Source of the DNA: Ruegeria lacuscaerulensis
GTDB lineage: Bacteria; Pseudomonadota; Alphaproteobacteria; Rhodobacterales; Rhodobacteraceae
Assembly (NCBI RefSeq): GCF_013034685.1
Contig: NZ_WQGO01000003.1
Span: forward strand, 124,001 to 188,000
Reading direction: 5' to 3'
Length of the DNA: 64,000 bases
Below, one piece after another: positions 25,027-33,441 of the stretch. Made by a program: the position numbers and the translations under genes. The stretch's first letter is position 1, and every line of letters starts with the position of its first letter. The notes under the pieces were generated by a model, which was given only the letters and a program-made list of their open reading frames with translations, searched no databases and had not been told where the DNA came from.

Positions 25027-26514
25027 ATGAGCGATCTGAACAAACTGGGCCTGGCCGAGGCCCGCGATGCGCTGCGCAAGGGTGATGTGACCTCGGTCGA
25101 GCTGACCGAATCCTGCCTGAAAGCGATTGATGACGCCGACGCGCTGAACGCTTTTGTCCACAAAACGCCCGAGATCGCGCTGGAGCGCGCCAAGGCCGCG
25201 GACGCACGCATCAAGGAAGGCGACGCGCCTTCCATGTGTGGTCTGCCGATCGGCATCAAGGATCTGTTCTGCACCAAGGGCGTGCCCTCGCAGGCGGCCT
25301 CGAAGATTCTGGAAGGCTTCAAGCCGGAATACGAATCCACTGTGTCTCAGCAACTGGCCGATGCCGGTGCCGTGATGCTGGGCAAGCTGAACATGGACGA
25401 ATTCGCCATGGGCTCGTCCAACGAAACCTCGGTTTACGGCAATGCGGTCAGCCCGTGGCGGCGCGGCAATGACGACGCGCAACTGACACCTGGCGGCTCG
25501 TCGGGAGGTTCGGCGTCTGCTGTGGCTGCCGACCTTTGTCTGGCGGCAACCGGCACCGATACCGGCGGCTCGATCCGTCAGCCTGCCGCTTTTGTTGGCA
25601 TCACCGGCATCAAACCCACATATGGCCGCTGCTCGCGCTGGGGCATCGTGGCCTTTGCCTCCTCGCTGGATCAGGCCGGTCCGATGACCAAGAACGTGCG
25701 CGATGCTGCGATCATGCTGGAAACCATGTGTGGCCATGACCCCAAGGATTCAACCAGCGCCGAGCTGGCCGTACCCAACTTCGAAGCGCTGCTGACCGGC
25801 GATATCAAAGGTAAAAAGATCGGTATTCCGAAAGAATACCGCATGGACGGAATGCCCGCCGAGATCGAAAAGCTTTGGGCCGATGGCGCCGAGATGCTCA
25901 AGGCTGCGGGGGCCGAGATCGTTGACATCTCGCTGCCGCACACGAAATACGCGCTGCCAGCCTATTACGTGATTGCTCCGGCCGAGGCGTCCTCGAACCT
26001 CGCCCGTTATGACGGTGTCCGCTATGGCCGCCGCGCGCATCTGGCGCAAGGCGATGGCATCACCGAGATGTACGAGAAAACCCGCGCCGAGGGTTTTGGC
26101 CACGAGGTACAGCGCCGCGTGATGATCGGCACTTATGTGCTGTCGGCTGGTTTCTACGACGCCTATTACAACCGCGCACGTCGTGTTCGCACCCTGATCA
26201 AGAAAGACTTTGAAGACGTCTTCGCCGCAGGTGTCGATGCGATCTTGACCCCAGCCACCCCTTCGGCCTCGTTTGGTCTTGGCGAGATGACCGAGGCCGA
26301 TCCGGTCCAGATGTATCTGAACGACGTCTTCACCGTCACCGTGAATCTCGCCGGTCTTCCGGGTGTTTCAGTCCCCGCCGGACTGGATGCGCAAGGGTTG
26401 CCGCTGGGTCTGCAACTGATCGGTCGCCCTTGGGAAGAGGGTGATCTGCTTAATACGGCCTACGCGCTGGAAAACGCGGCAGGCTTTGTGGCCAAGCCGG
26501 GCAAATGGTGGTAG
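25027..26514 (+). CDS. gatA: Asp/Glu-tRNA amidotransferase subunit A
   Basis: The 495-residue amidase subunit releases ammonia from glutamine for tRNA amidation. The Ser-cisSer-Lys triad is complete: K78 in [10 protein letters not shown]158 in [10 protein letters not shown] and S182 in [12 protein letters not shown]. Length is normal. It forms an operon with gatC. The lipoprotein gene downstream begins 40 bases later and may be read through. Confidence 0.97.
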   Translation: MSDLNKLGLAEARDALRKGDVTSVELTESCLKAIDDADALNAFVHKTPEIALERAKAADARIKEGDAPSMCGLPIGIKDLFCTKGVPSQAASKILEGFKPEYESTVSQQLADAGAVMLGKLNMDEFAMGSSNETSVYGNAVSPWRRGNDDAQLTPGGSSGGSASAVAADLCLAATGTDTGGSIRQPAAFVGITGIKPTYGRCSRWGIVAFASSLDQAGPMTKNVRDAAIMLETMCGHDPKDSTSAELAVPNFEALLTGDIKGKKIGIPKEYRMDGMPAEIEKLWADGAEMLKAAGAEIVDISLPHTKYALPAYYVIAPAEASSNLARYDGVRYGRRAHLAQGDGITEMYEKTRAEGFGHEVQRRVMIGTYVLSAGFYDAYYNRARRVRTLIKKDFEDVFAAGVDAILTPATPSASFGLGEMTEADPVQMYLNDVFTVTVNLAGLPGVSVPAGLDAQGLPLGLQLIGRPWEEGDLLNTAYALENAAGFVAKPGKWW

Positions 26515-26554
26515 GTCTGGACGAAGGCAAGACATCGCAACACGGAGCAGCAGG

Positions 26555-27283
26555 ATGCGCATCACGCTTCTGATCCCCGCACTCGGGCTTGTAACCGCCT
26601 GCAATACGGTGGCCCCCATTCAGGGCGCCGGGTTCAACACACCCTCCTATCAAGCACAGCGCGAGGCCGCGCTGACGGGGCAGGGATATACGGGCAACCC
26701 GCTGACCGGTCCCGTAGATGTGTCTGAACAGGCTCTGGGTGCGCCGGGCTCCGCGCTGCCCCCGACAGGTGAAAATGCCGACTTGGCCTCGGCCACGGCG
26801 GCAGCTTTGGCCAGCACGTCCAATGCGCAGCCAGTGGGCGGCTTTGATCCGGCCACGACGGCCCCGGTTCAAACCGCGATCCCAAGCAACAACACCATCT
26901 CTGACGAACAGGATTTCGCCGCTGTATCCGACCGACGCACGATCGAATCGGACGCGGCCCGGATCGAGCAAAACCGCCAGACCTACGAAGTGGTCGCCCC
27001 TACCGCGGTCCCGCAGCGTGGCACCGACGGACAGCCTAATATCGTCCAATATGCGCTGAATACATCCAACCCGGTCGGAACACAGCTCTACAGCCGGGCG
27101 GGGTTCAACCTGCAGGCCAAAGCGCAGCGTAACTGCGCCAAGTTCCCCTCGGCGGATCAAGCGCAGATCGAGTTCCTGTCCAATGGCGGCCCGCAACGCG
27201 ACCGCAAGGGTCTGGACCCGGATGGGGATGGCTATGCATGCAGCTGGGACCCAAGCCCGTTCCGCAGTGCCGTCGCAAACTGA
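26555..27283 (+). CDS. Lipoprotein with C-terminal Excalibur calcium-binding motif
   Basis: The 242-residue exported protein starts MRITLLIPALGLVTAC, a short signal with lipobox VTAC at residue 16. A low-complexity Ala/Thr/Pro-rich middle follows, and the C-terminal 45 residues match the Excalibur domain (NCAKFPSADQAQ and DPDGDGYACSW, a DxDxDGxxC calcium loop). The start follows GGAGCAGCAGG. The rest of the protein is not assignable. The next gene, an amidase, starts inside its 3' end, suggesting a joint envelope role. Confidence 0.85.
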   Translation: MRITLLIPALGLVTACNTVAPIQGAGFNTPSYQAQREAALTGQGYTGNPLTGPVDVSEQALGAPGSALPPTGENADLASATAAALASTSNAQPVGGFDPATTAPVQTAIPSNNTISDEQDFAAVSDRRTIESDAARIEQNRQTYEVVAPTAVPQRGTDGQPNIVQYALNTSNPVGTQLYSRAGFNLQAKAQRNCAKFPSADQAQIEFLSNGGPQRDRKGLDPDGDGYACSWDPSPFRSAVAN

Positions 27284-27950
27284 GCTGAGCCCGATCTGGC
27301 ACCCGTCGCCCAACTTTGGCGCGCGACGGGATAGCCTGAAACCCAGCCTGATCGTCCTGCACTATACAGCGATGAGCAGCGCGCAAGCCGCGCTGACCCG
27401 CCTGTGCGATCCGCAATACGAGGTCTCGGCCCACTACCTGATCGGCGCAGACGGAACGCTCTGGCACATGGTGCAGGAAACAGACCGTGCGTGGCATGCG
27501 GGCGCGGGGGAGTGGATAGGGCAAAGCGACATAAACTCGCGCTCCATTGGGATCGAATTGGATAATCGCGGCGATCACCCCTTTTCCGATCCGCTGATGA
27601 CCTCGCTTGAGGCCCTGTTACCTGCCATCATGACCCGCTGGAATATCCCCGAAACCGGCATTATTGGTCATTCCGACATGGCTCCGGGCCGCAAAATCGA
27701 CCCCGGCTCCCGCTTCGACTGGCAGAGGTTGGAACGCCGGGCGCTCGCCACCCGCCGCGGCAACAGCGCCCCCCCGCAAGACAGCTCGCCTGCGTCCTTC
27801 CGCGCCTTTGCCCAAGCGGCCGGATACACCGCAGACGCGGATGACAAAACTCTCCTGTCAACAATCCGCCTCAGATACCGCCCCTGGGCGACCGGACCCC
27901 TGACCTCCGAAGACTTCATTCCCTTGATGCCGCCTGCCGCTAGCGCATGA
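27234..27950 (+). CDS. N-acetylmuramoyl-L-alanine amidase, AmiD-like (Amidase_2)
   Basis: The roughly 238-residue zinc amidase cleaves the muramoyl-L-Ala bond of peptidoglycan or anhydro-muropeptides. Zinc-site elements are LIVLHYTAM (first His), IIGHSDMAPGRKIDPG (second His and the Asp) and the active-site region HAGAGEW. The C-terminal 55 residues look like a small peptidoglycan-binding helical domain. I chose the ATG behind GGGGATGGCT, which overlaps the lipoprotein gene by 50 bases. A GTG at 27267 is an alternative that overlaps less. No clear signal peptide is visible. Confidence 0.88.
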   Translation: MHAAGTQARSAVPSQTELSPIWHPSPNFGARRDSLKPSLIVLHYTAMSSAQAALTRLCDPQYEVSAHYLIGADGTLWHMVQETDRAWHAGAGEWIGQSDINSRSIGIELDNRGDHPFSDPLMTSLEALLPAIMTRWNIPETGIIGHSDMAPGRKIDPGSRFDWQRLERRALATRRGNSAPPQDSSPASFRAFAQAAGYTADADDKTLLSTIRLRYRPWATGPLTSEDFIPLMPPAASA

Positions 27951-27954
27951 TCCG

Positions 27955-28035
27955 CCCTTCATCTGGCCAAAAATATCCCGGGGTTGAATTGGCCGCAGGC
28001 CAAGAAGGGGTTGGCCCCTTCTACCCACCGATCAA
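27955..28035. repeat. Intergenic hairpin-rich segment upstream of rnpB
   Basis: Short dyads follow each other: TGGCCGCAGGCCA and AAGGGGTTGGCCCCTT, after an AAAAATATCCCGGGG stretch. Their composition resembles two other hairpin-rich spacers in this window (near 37400 and 58830). It may end transcription of the amidase gene. Confidence 0.35.
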
Positions 28036-28071
28036 CTCTTGACGCCGCTGGGCCCAACGCCTAACCCATCC

Positions 28072-28472
28072 CACGCGCGGAGGGCCGGATGGCCGCTGGG
28101 GCCCAAGGGCCCGAGAGGAAAGTCCGGACTCCACAAGACAACGGTGCCGGGTAACGCCCGGGCGGGGCAACCCGACGGAAAGCGCCACAGAAATCAGACC
28201 GCCACACGCGTGTGGTAAGGGTGAAACGGTGGGGTAAGAGCCCACCGCGCCGCTGGCAACAGGGGCGGCACGGCAAGCCCCACCGGGAGCAATGCCAAAT
28301 AGGGTCCCCGCGCGGGCCGGTCGGCGTCCGCCGATACCGCCGCTAAGCCTGTCTTGGCCCAGAGGGACCGGGTTGGCAGCTTGAGCCGCGCAGCAATGCA
28401 CGGCCTAGAGGAATGGTCATCGAAGGGGGCAACCCCGGAACAAGATCCGGCTTACAGGCCCTCCGCGCATAT
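28072..28472 (+). ncRNA. rnpB: RNase P RNA (class A)
   Basis: This is the catalytic RNA that removes 5' leaders from tRNA precursors. The ends pair as helix P1: GCGCGGAGGG at 28075-28084 with CCCTCCGCGC at 28459-28468. Conserved blocks are GAGGAAAGTCCGGACTCC near the start, GGTAAGGGTGAAACGGTGGGGTAAGAGCCCACC in parts, CAAATAGGG, AGAGGAATGGTCATC and the 3' ACAAGATCCGGCTTACAG. Length of about 400 nt is typical of alphaproteobacteria. Exact ends are estimated. Confidence 0.95.
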
Positions 28473-28478
28473 TCCGCT

Positions 28479-29321
28479 CTAAGCAAGCGGCAAGACCCCA
28501 CGCCCGATCAGCCAGATACCGGCGATGATCAGCGCAACCCCGGTTGCCGGGACCAACCACCGCGCCTGGGGAAGTAGTTTCTCCAACCCGACATAAAGCG
28601 CGATACCGGCGATCCAATAGAGGTTCATCACGCCGCCAACGAACAGCAGCAGCATCAACGCCCAGCAACACCCCAGACAGTAAAGCCCATGCAACACGCC
28701 GACCCGAAACGCGCCATAGGGGCCTGGGCGGTTGTGGTCGGCCAGAAACCGCGCCGGACTGCGGCAATGGCGCAGACAGGCCGTCTTGAGGCTGGAAAGC
28801 TGATAGAGACCAGCGGCCAGCAAAACAGTACCTGCAAAGACCTCGGACCGGATCGTCATCATCGGCCCGTCCGACAGGCCGATCTGCTCCAACCCCCATT
28901 GGCTGCCGGTTGCGAGCATACTGAAGGCGGCCCATGCGACGAGATACCCACTTAGAAACAAAAGGCTCAGCCGGGTTGAGCGCGCCCGCTCAGATCCCAT
29001 TCGTTTGATCGCCGTATACAGCAGCACCGTTGGTGCCGCGCTGGGTGTCATCATGGCAACCATCATGACCCACCACATCAGGAAGATCAGAATGCCATAG
29101 CTTAGGGACCAATGAACCTCACCGCCCATTTGCATCGGAGTGCCGATCGGTCCGGCCATCGCGGTCATATCAACCGCCGTCATGTTCATGCCGATGCCCG
29201 CAACCGTATACCAACAGGCAAACAGCACGATCATCAGAACGCAGAACAGCACGATACTGCCGTCACGACGCAGCACTTGCTCGACCACCCCAGGCGTGGG
29301 TGCAGATGGATTGGGTTTCAT
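28479..29321 (-). CDS. DUF2182 multi-pass membrane protein
   Basis: The 280-residue protein has six to seven transmembrane helices. It belongs to the DUF2182 family, described in databases as a predicted metal-binding integral membrane protein. Typical landmarks are FLMWWVMMVAMMTPSAAP near residue 80, rich in Met, and the C-terminal LHGLYCLGCCWALMLLLFVGG with Cys. The start abuts the stop of the DUF1326 gene (TAG then ATG), so the two are co-translated. The transported or bound ligand is unknown. Confidence 0.85.
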   Translation of the reverse strand: MKPNPSAPTPGVVEQVLRRDGSIVLFCVLMIVLFACWYTVAGIGMNMTAVDMTAMAGPIGTPMQMGGEVHWSLSYGILIFLMWWVMMVAMMTPSAAPTVLLYTAIKRMGSERARSTRLSLLFLSGYLVAWAAFSMLATGSQWGLEQIGLSDGPMMTIRSEVFAGTVLLAAGLYQLSSLKTACLRHCRSPARFLADHNRPGPYGAFRVGVLHGLYCLGCCWALMLLLFVGGVMNLYWIAGIALYVGLEKLLPQARWLVPATGVALIIAGIWLIGRGVLPLA

Positions 29322-29957
29322 CTAAGCGCCCAGAACGCCATGGCCCGAGATATTCAGATGCGCCAGATGGGCATGGGTCGCATCAAAGCTCAGGCTGATC
29401 TCACCCCCATGGGTGGTGGTCGTGCCCGAGGCTGATTCTGCGTGTCGGTATTCGAACCCGTTGGGCAGCTGGATCGCCGCACGGTGCGGTTGACCTGAAA
29501 CGATATGGGGGATCGGGTTGACATTTAGGTCGAAAATACCTTTGACCTTAGCATAGCCTGTGCGGTCCTCACGCGACCAGTCCAGTTCGATGGGCAGATA
29601 CAGCGTCTCATGTTTGGTCGGTGCCATGGCGCTGTAAACATACCAGAAGGTCGCCATTTCGTCCGTGTCTTGACCGGTCATGATGGCTTGTAGAGCCGCA
29701 CGTTGCGCGTCGCTGGCGCTTTCGTCGATGATCAACTGCATCTGACCGTTGCCTTCGTGAATCGGGCCGGGCCAGTAGTACACGCCAGCGGCGCGGACCC
29801 CGGCAAGGTCAGTGTCGCCGTAATGGCCGGACTCAATGTCATAGACGACAACAGCTTCACAGTTGCCATGGGTGGGAAGAACGCTGAACTGGCACGGGCA
29901 GCCGAAATTGCAGTTGCAATTGGCCAGCTCTTCAGCCTGAATTGTCCATTCTGTCAT
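29322..29957 (-). CDS. DUF1326 protein with N-terminal Cys cluster
   Basis: The 211-residue soluble protein starts MTEWTIQAEELANCNCNFGC with the DUF1326 cysteines C14, C16, C20 and C22, a plausible metal or disulfide site. No signal peptide is present. The ATG follows GGGGGCAATC; the upstream in-frame ATG has no site. It is joined directly to the DUF2182 gene, and this pairing is a recurring one in bacteria. A metal-handling role is inference. Confidence 0.85.
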   Translation of the reverse strand: MTEWTIQAEELANCNCNFGCPCQFSVLPTHGNCEAVVVYDIESGHYGDTDLAGVRAAGVYYWPGPIHEGNGQMQLIIDESASDAQRAALQAIMTGQDTDEMATFWYVYSAMAPTKHETLYLPIELDWSREDRTGYAKVKGIFDLNVNPIPHIVSGQPHRAAIQLPNGFEYRHAESASGTTTTHGGEISLSFDATHAHLAHLNISGHGVLGA

Positions 29958-30250
29958 GATTGCCCCCAAGTAAATTTGCACAAAAAAGAACTACTCGGTC
30001 AGGGGTTGCCGTCAGATCTGTGCCTCAACTGTCGCGTCGATTTCCGACGTCTTGGTTTGACAAACTGGATGCACACTATCACGGAACCGTGATCTCGCCA
30101 AACGAGGGCAGGCTTGTTGTCGGAAACTCGATTGGAAAACTGCGCAATTCGGCCCGATTCCGGTTGACTCGGCTGCGCGACCGGGTAAAAGCGCACGCTC
30201 ATAGGAATTCAACCGAAAGGCCCCTGCCTTTCCGGACGCAGGAGATAACC
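29958..30250. promoter_or_regulatory. Divergent spacer with palindrome TCACGG-AA-CCGTGA
   Basis: This 293-base spacer separates the DUF1326 gene from rpmG. A TTGACA box near 30057 could be part of the rpmG promoter. At 30079-30092 there is an uninterrupted inverted repeat TCACGGAACCGTGA, a candidate operator. I see no gene in the stretch. Confidence 0.35.
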
Positions 30251-30418
30251 ATGGCGAAGCCGACGACAATCAAGATCCGTCTGAACTCGACCGCGGGCAC
30301 GGGCCACTTCTACGTGACCAAAAAGAACGCGCGCACCATGACCGAAAAAATGACCATTCGTAAATACGATCCGGTCGCTCGGAAGCATGTCGAGTACAAG
30401 GAAGGCAAGATCAAGTAA
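30251..30418 (+). CDS. rpmG: 50S ribosomal protein L33
   Basis: The 55-residue basic ribosomal protein has the typical L33 sequence ([20 protein letters not shown], then [20 protein letters not shown]). It has no zinc Cys pairs, so it is the Cys-free form. The start follows CAGGAGATAACC. A strong terminator follows 24 bases after the stop. Confidence 0.97.
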   Translation: MAKPTTIKIRLNSTAGTGHFYVTKKNARTMTEKMTIRKYDPVARKHVEYKEGKIK

Positions 30419-30442
30419 TCTGCCGATCCGCTTGGACAGTTT

Positions 30443-30474
30443 AAAAGGGTTGCGCTACGGCGCAGCCCTTTTTT
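30443..30474 (+). terminator. Intrinsic terminator of rpmG
   Basis: Stem AAGGGTTGCGC with GCGCAGCCCTT (one G-U pair) closes on a TACG tetraloop and runs into six T residues. Confidence 0.9.
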
Positions 30475-30624
30475 CATGTTCGATCGGCATCCAGTTGCGC
30501 TGAGGTCAGCACCTGTCCGTTGCAGCGGCGCATCAGCCACCTACGCATTCGAGTGAGGTGCGGGTTGCTTTTTGGGACACCTTGCCCATACGCTTCAGCT
30601 AACCGTTCCAAAATGTTGGCCGTC

Positions 30625-31131
30625 ATGAAAAAAATCTTGTTATCCACAATCACCGTTCTGGCCCTTGCGGGCTGCGAAGATCTCTATAACCGTCAGGGCG
30701 TCGGCTTTGCTGGCCTTAGCGGAGAGCCCCGGACATCCTCGGACGTGCCGGGCACTGTCGCATTTGTTCCCGAGTCGCGGAACATCCCAGCTGATCTGGC
30801 GGAATTGACGCCGGTCTCGGTGTCGACAGGCGAGACTGAAGCCCAGAAAGTCGCGCGCGTCGCAATCGACAATGGCGGGCGCGGAGATAGCAACGCGGTT
30901 GTTCTGAATGGCTCGGGTACCAACTTGTTCCTAAGCACGGTCAATGTGAATGGCACGCCCTATGGCGTGCTGCGTACAGCTAACAACAGCACTCGCGTGG
31001 ACAACGAAATCGGTGCCGCCTTTGGCCGGAACGCCGAACAGTTCACCGGATGCCTTCCCGCCGGAGACGTATTCCGCAAAGGTTCGTCCTCGCGCAGCTC
31101 GGGCTTCGCGGTTGCGTTGAACTGTAGCTGA
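30625..31131 (+). CDS. Small lipoprotein, unknown function
   Basis: The 168-residue exported protein starts MKKILLSTITVLALAGCEDL, a classic signal with lipobox LAGC (Cys17). The mature part is Ser/Thr/Asn-rich and ends with two Cys (EQFTGCLPAG and the C-terminal LNCS), which could form a disulfide. No family is recognised. An ATG four codons upstream is equally possible. The gene stands alone and is followed by a strong terminator. Confidence 0.78.
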   Translation: MKKILLSTITVLALAGCEDLYNRQGVGFAGLSGEPRTSSDVPGTVAFVPESRNIPADLAELTPVSVSTGETEAQKVARVAIDNGGRGDSNAVVLNGSGTNLFLSTVNVNGTPYGVLRTANNSTRVDNEIGAAFGRNAEQFTGCLPAGDVFRKGSSSRSSGFAVALNCS

Positions 31132-31151
31132 CCCCGGTCTGAGAGAACTCC

Positions 31152-31186
31152 AAAGCCCTCGCCCATCTGGGTGGGGGCTTTTTCTT
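31152..31186 (+). terminator. Intrinsic terminator of the lipoprotein gene
   Basis: AAAGCCCTCGCCC pairs with GGGTGGGGGCTTT across a four-base loop, using two G-U pairs, and is followed by TTTCTTTT. Confidence 0.85.
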
Positions 31187-31220
31187 TTGCCCGATAGGCC
31201 TTGGATCTTCAGGCGAAAAT

Positions 31221-31250
31221 GAAAAAGGGCGGGTCAATAACCCGCCCTTT
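31221..31250 (-). terminator. Intrinsic terminator of the Bax-inhibitor-1 gene
   Basis: A perfect 11-bp stem AAAGGGCGGGT/ACCCGCCCTTT with a five-base loop is followed on the minus strand by a run of T. It lies just after the stop of the membrane-protein gene. Confidence 0.9.
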
Positions 31251-31270
31251 GTTTGATGTGTATCGGTTGC

Positions 31271-32041
31271 CTATTCGCGGTTGCCGAACAGTTGCAGCAG
31301 GAACATGAACATATTGATGAAGTCCAGATACAGGCTCAGCGCGCCCATGATTGCAGCCTTGCCCAACCATTCCTGATCGCCCGAATGGGCCATTTGCAGG
31401 TAGGTTGTCTTGATGTTCTGCGTGTCATACGCGGTCAGGCCTGCGAAGATCAGGACACCCAGAACGGAAACTGCGAAGGCGATAGCCGACGAGGCGATGA
31501 AGATGTTTACGACGGACGCAACGATCAGGCCGATCACGCCCATGATCAGGAATGTGCCCATGGCCGACAGGTCTTTTTTGGTCGTATAGCCATACAGCGA
31601 CAGGCCGGCAAAGGCGATCGAGGTGATCAGGAAGACCTGAATGATCGACTGACCTGTGAAGACCAGGAAAATCCAGCTGATCGAAATACCCATCACTGCG
31701 GCGAAGGTGTAGAACACCAGCTGAGCCGCTGCCGCCGACAGACGGTTGATTGCTGCGCCAAAGCCGAACACAAAAGCCAGCGGGGCAAACATGATCACCC
31801 ATTTCAGGGGCGATGTGAACAAGGTCGCGCCGAATTGGGTCAGATACGTGTTCGCGCTGATCTGATATTCGGTCGGAACGCTGGATACAGCCATGCCGGC
31901 AATCGCCCATGCAGCAGCAAATGTAATCAGCATGCCCACGGACATGGTGCCGTAGACTTTGTTCATATGGGCGCGCAGGCCCTCGTCAATCTGGGCAGCG
32001 CGCGCGCCGGCCGCCGTCCGGATCGTGTCAAATTGTGCCAT
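31271..32041 (-). CDS. Bax inhibitor-1/YccA family membrane protein
   Basis: The 256-residue inner-membrane protein has seven hydrophobic segments and matches the BI-1 family (YccA/YbhL). It carries MNKVYGTMSVGMLITFAAAW at the first helix and the C-terminal YLDFINMFMFLLQLFG. In bacteria these proteins interact with FtsH-type proteolysis or act as pH-gated calcium leaks; the exact role here is unknown. The start follows AGGGAGACCCTTTT. It is a single-gene unit with its own terminator. Confidence 0.93.
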   Translation of the reverse strand: MAQFDTIRTAAGARAAQIDEGLRAHMNKVYGTMSVGMLITFAAAWAIAGMAVSSVPTEYQISANTYLTQFGATLFTSPLKWVIMFAPLAFVFGFGAAINRLSAAAAQLVFYTFAAVMGISISWIFLVFTGQSIIQVFLITSIAFAGLSLYGYTTKKDLSAMGTFLIMGVIGLIVASVVNIFIASSAIAFAVSVLGVLIFAGLTAYDTQNIKTTYLQMAHSGDQEWLGKAAIMGALSLYLDFINMFMFLLQLFGNRE

Positions 32042-32164
32042 AAAAGGGTCTCCCTTCGTTAATTCTTTGGTGCGTCTGCAAGCGAGACGCCTTCCCCGCA
32101 AATATCGGCAAGTGGGGGCTGTGTTTCAAGAGTTTAACGCTGGAAACTGGCTAAAACACGCAAC

Positions 32165-32197
32165 AAAAATGGCGACCTGCTGACGCGGGTCGCCATT
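32165..32197 (-). terminator. Intrinsic terminator of the DUF1127 gene
   Basis: AATGGCGACC/GGTCGCCATT forms a perfect 10-bp stem with a ten-base loop. On the minus strand it runs into TTTTG. It follows the DUF1127 stop by 26 bases. Confidence 0.7.
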
Positions 32198-32222
32198 GAT
32201 GAGAAAAAGATACATTCAGAAA

Positions 32223-32432
32223 TCACTTTTGCCAGAAATCCGGCGCATCCCAAATGGGGCGATCAGCCTCGGCTTCGGCTTGTTCGCGGGTGATACCGAT
32301 GTCTTTCAATGCGCGGTCGTCCAATCGGGCCAGCTTGTGGCGCTGGCGAAGCAGGGATAAGGCGTCCAACAGAGTCAAAATGGAAAACCTGCGATGCGGT
32401 TTGCAGCGGGATGTCAGTGCAATCTGGGTCAT
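32223..32432 (-). CDS. DUF1127 small protein (YjiS-like)
   Basis: The 69-residue basic protein carries the DUF1127 motif: RQRHKLARLDDRALKDIGIT in the centre, followed by the acidic EAEAEADRPIWD tail. Small DUF1127 proteins in alphaproteobacteria bind RNA or influence RNA turnover and phosphate or stress responses. It is divergent from the LysR gene. Confidence 0.88.
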   Translation of the reverse strand: MTQIALTSRCKPHRRFSILTLLDALSLLRQRHKLARLDDRALKDIGITREQAEAEADRPIWDAPDFWQK

Positions 32433-32503
32433 AGGTATTGTCCTTTCTTTTGTTTCCGATGGTTTTTAGAATTCCCATCAACTTCCTTGATCTATATGTC
32501 CCG

Positions 32504-32514
32504 ATGTGACACAT
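32504..32514. promoter_or_regulatory. Candidate LysR operator ATGTG-A-CACAT
   Basis: A perfect 11-bp dyad ATGTGACACAT lies in the divergent spacer between the DUF1127 and LysR genes, with a further CACAT half-site at 32541. The position fits autoregulation or control of the small gene. The link is by position only. Confidence 0.4.
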
Positions 32515-32559
32515 TTTAAAAATGAATATTTTTGACGGAACACATAAGGGATCGTGAAG

Positions 32560-33441
32560 ATGCGAAATCTGGACATCACCACTCTGCGCTCATTCGTGGC
32601 CGTTGCCGATCAAGGCGGCGTAACGCGGGCAGCCGGTTTTTTGCACCTGACGCAATCTGCGGTTTCGATGCAGTTGAAACGGCTGGAGGAACTGCTGGGG
32701 CTTGAGTTGCTGGACCGCAGCGGACGCACGATTGCGCTGACGGCATCGGGGGAGCAACTGCTGGCTTATGCACGCCGCATGATTGCGTTGAATGACGAGG
32801 TGATCTCGAAGCTCACCGATCAGGCGTTCGAGGGCGAGGTCGTTCTGGGTGTGCCGCATGACATCGTTTACCCCGCGATTCCAAGGGTTCTGAAGCGATT
32901 CAACGCCGATTTCCCACGCGTGAAGGTGCAGTTGTTCTCGTCGTTTTCGATGCAGCTGAAAGAGATGTATAGGAAAGGCGAATGCGATCTGATCCTGACG
33001 ACGGAATCAAACGCCGCGGAAGGGGCGGAAACGATTGCCGAATTGCCTCTGCGCTGGGTTGGCGCGCCGGGTGGGTCGGCATGGCGCAAGCGACCGATCC
33101 CCTTGGCTGAGGGGCGACGCTGTCTGTTTCGGCCCAAGGTCATCAGTGCACTGGACGGAGCCGATATTCCTTGGGAACTGGCCGTTGATTCCGAAGATGA
33201 CCGCACCATCGAGGCCACGGTCAGCGCCGATCTGGCAGTCTCGGCCATGCTGGAAGGCACTGAGGCCGCCCATCTTGAGCTGATCGAATCGGGCGGCGCA
33301 CTTCCCGATCTACCGGTTCAAATGATCAACCTTTACGGCGGCGACTCGGGTCGCGGGGAAATCATCGAAGCCCTGGCGGCGCTGGTACGACAGAATTTCC
33401 GCATCATGGCGGGGACACCGTTGAAGGCTGTCGCGGGCTAG
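32560..33441 (+). CDS. LysR-family transcriptional regulator
   Basis: The 293-residue DNA-binding regulator has an N-terminal winged HTH (about residues 3-62: ADQGGVTRAAGFLHLTQSAV then QLKRLEELLG) and a LysR substrate-binding domain. The ATG has AAGGGA eight bases upstream. A GTG two codons earlier is too close to that site. The effector and targets are unknown. Neighbours are DUF1127 and a quinone reductase, neither an obvious regulon. Confidence 0.93.
   Translation: MRNLDITTLRSFVAVADQGGVTRAAGFLHLTQSAVSMQLKRLEELLGLELLDRSGRTIALTASGEQLLAYARRMIALNDEVISKLTDQAFEGEVVLGVPHDIVYPAIPRVLKRFNADFPRVKVQLFSSFSMQLKEMYRKGECDLILTTESNAAEGAETIAELPLRWVGAPGGSAWRKRPIPLAEGRRCLFRPKVISALDGADIPWELAVDSEDDRTIEATVSADLAVSAMLEGTEAAHLELIESGGALPDLPVQMINLYGGDSGRGEIIEALAALVRQNFRIMAGTPLKAVAG

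Noticed and set aside
29999..30202. 67-codon minus-strand frame in the rpmG upstream spacer
   Set aside because: Composition is not gene-like, no start signal is present and it overlaps the likely rpmG promoter.
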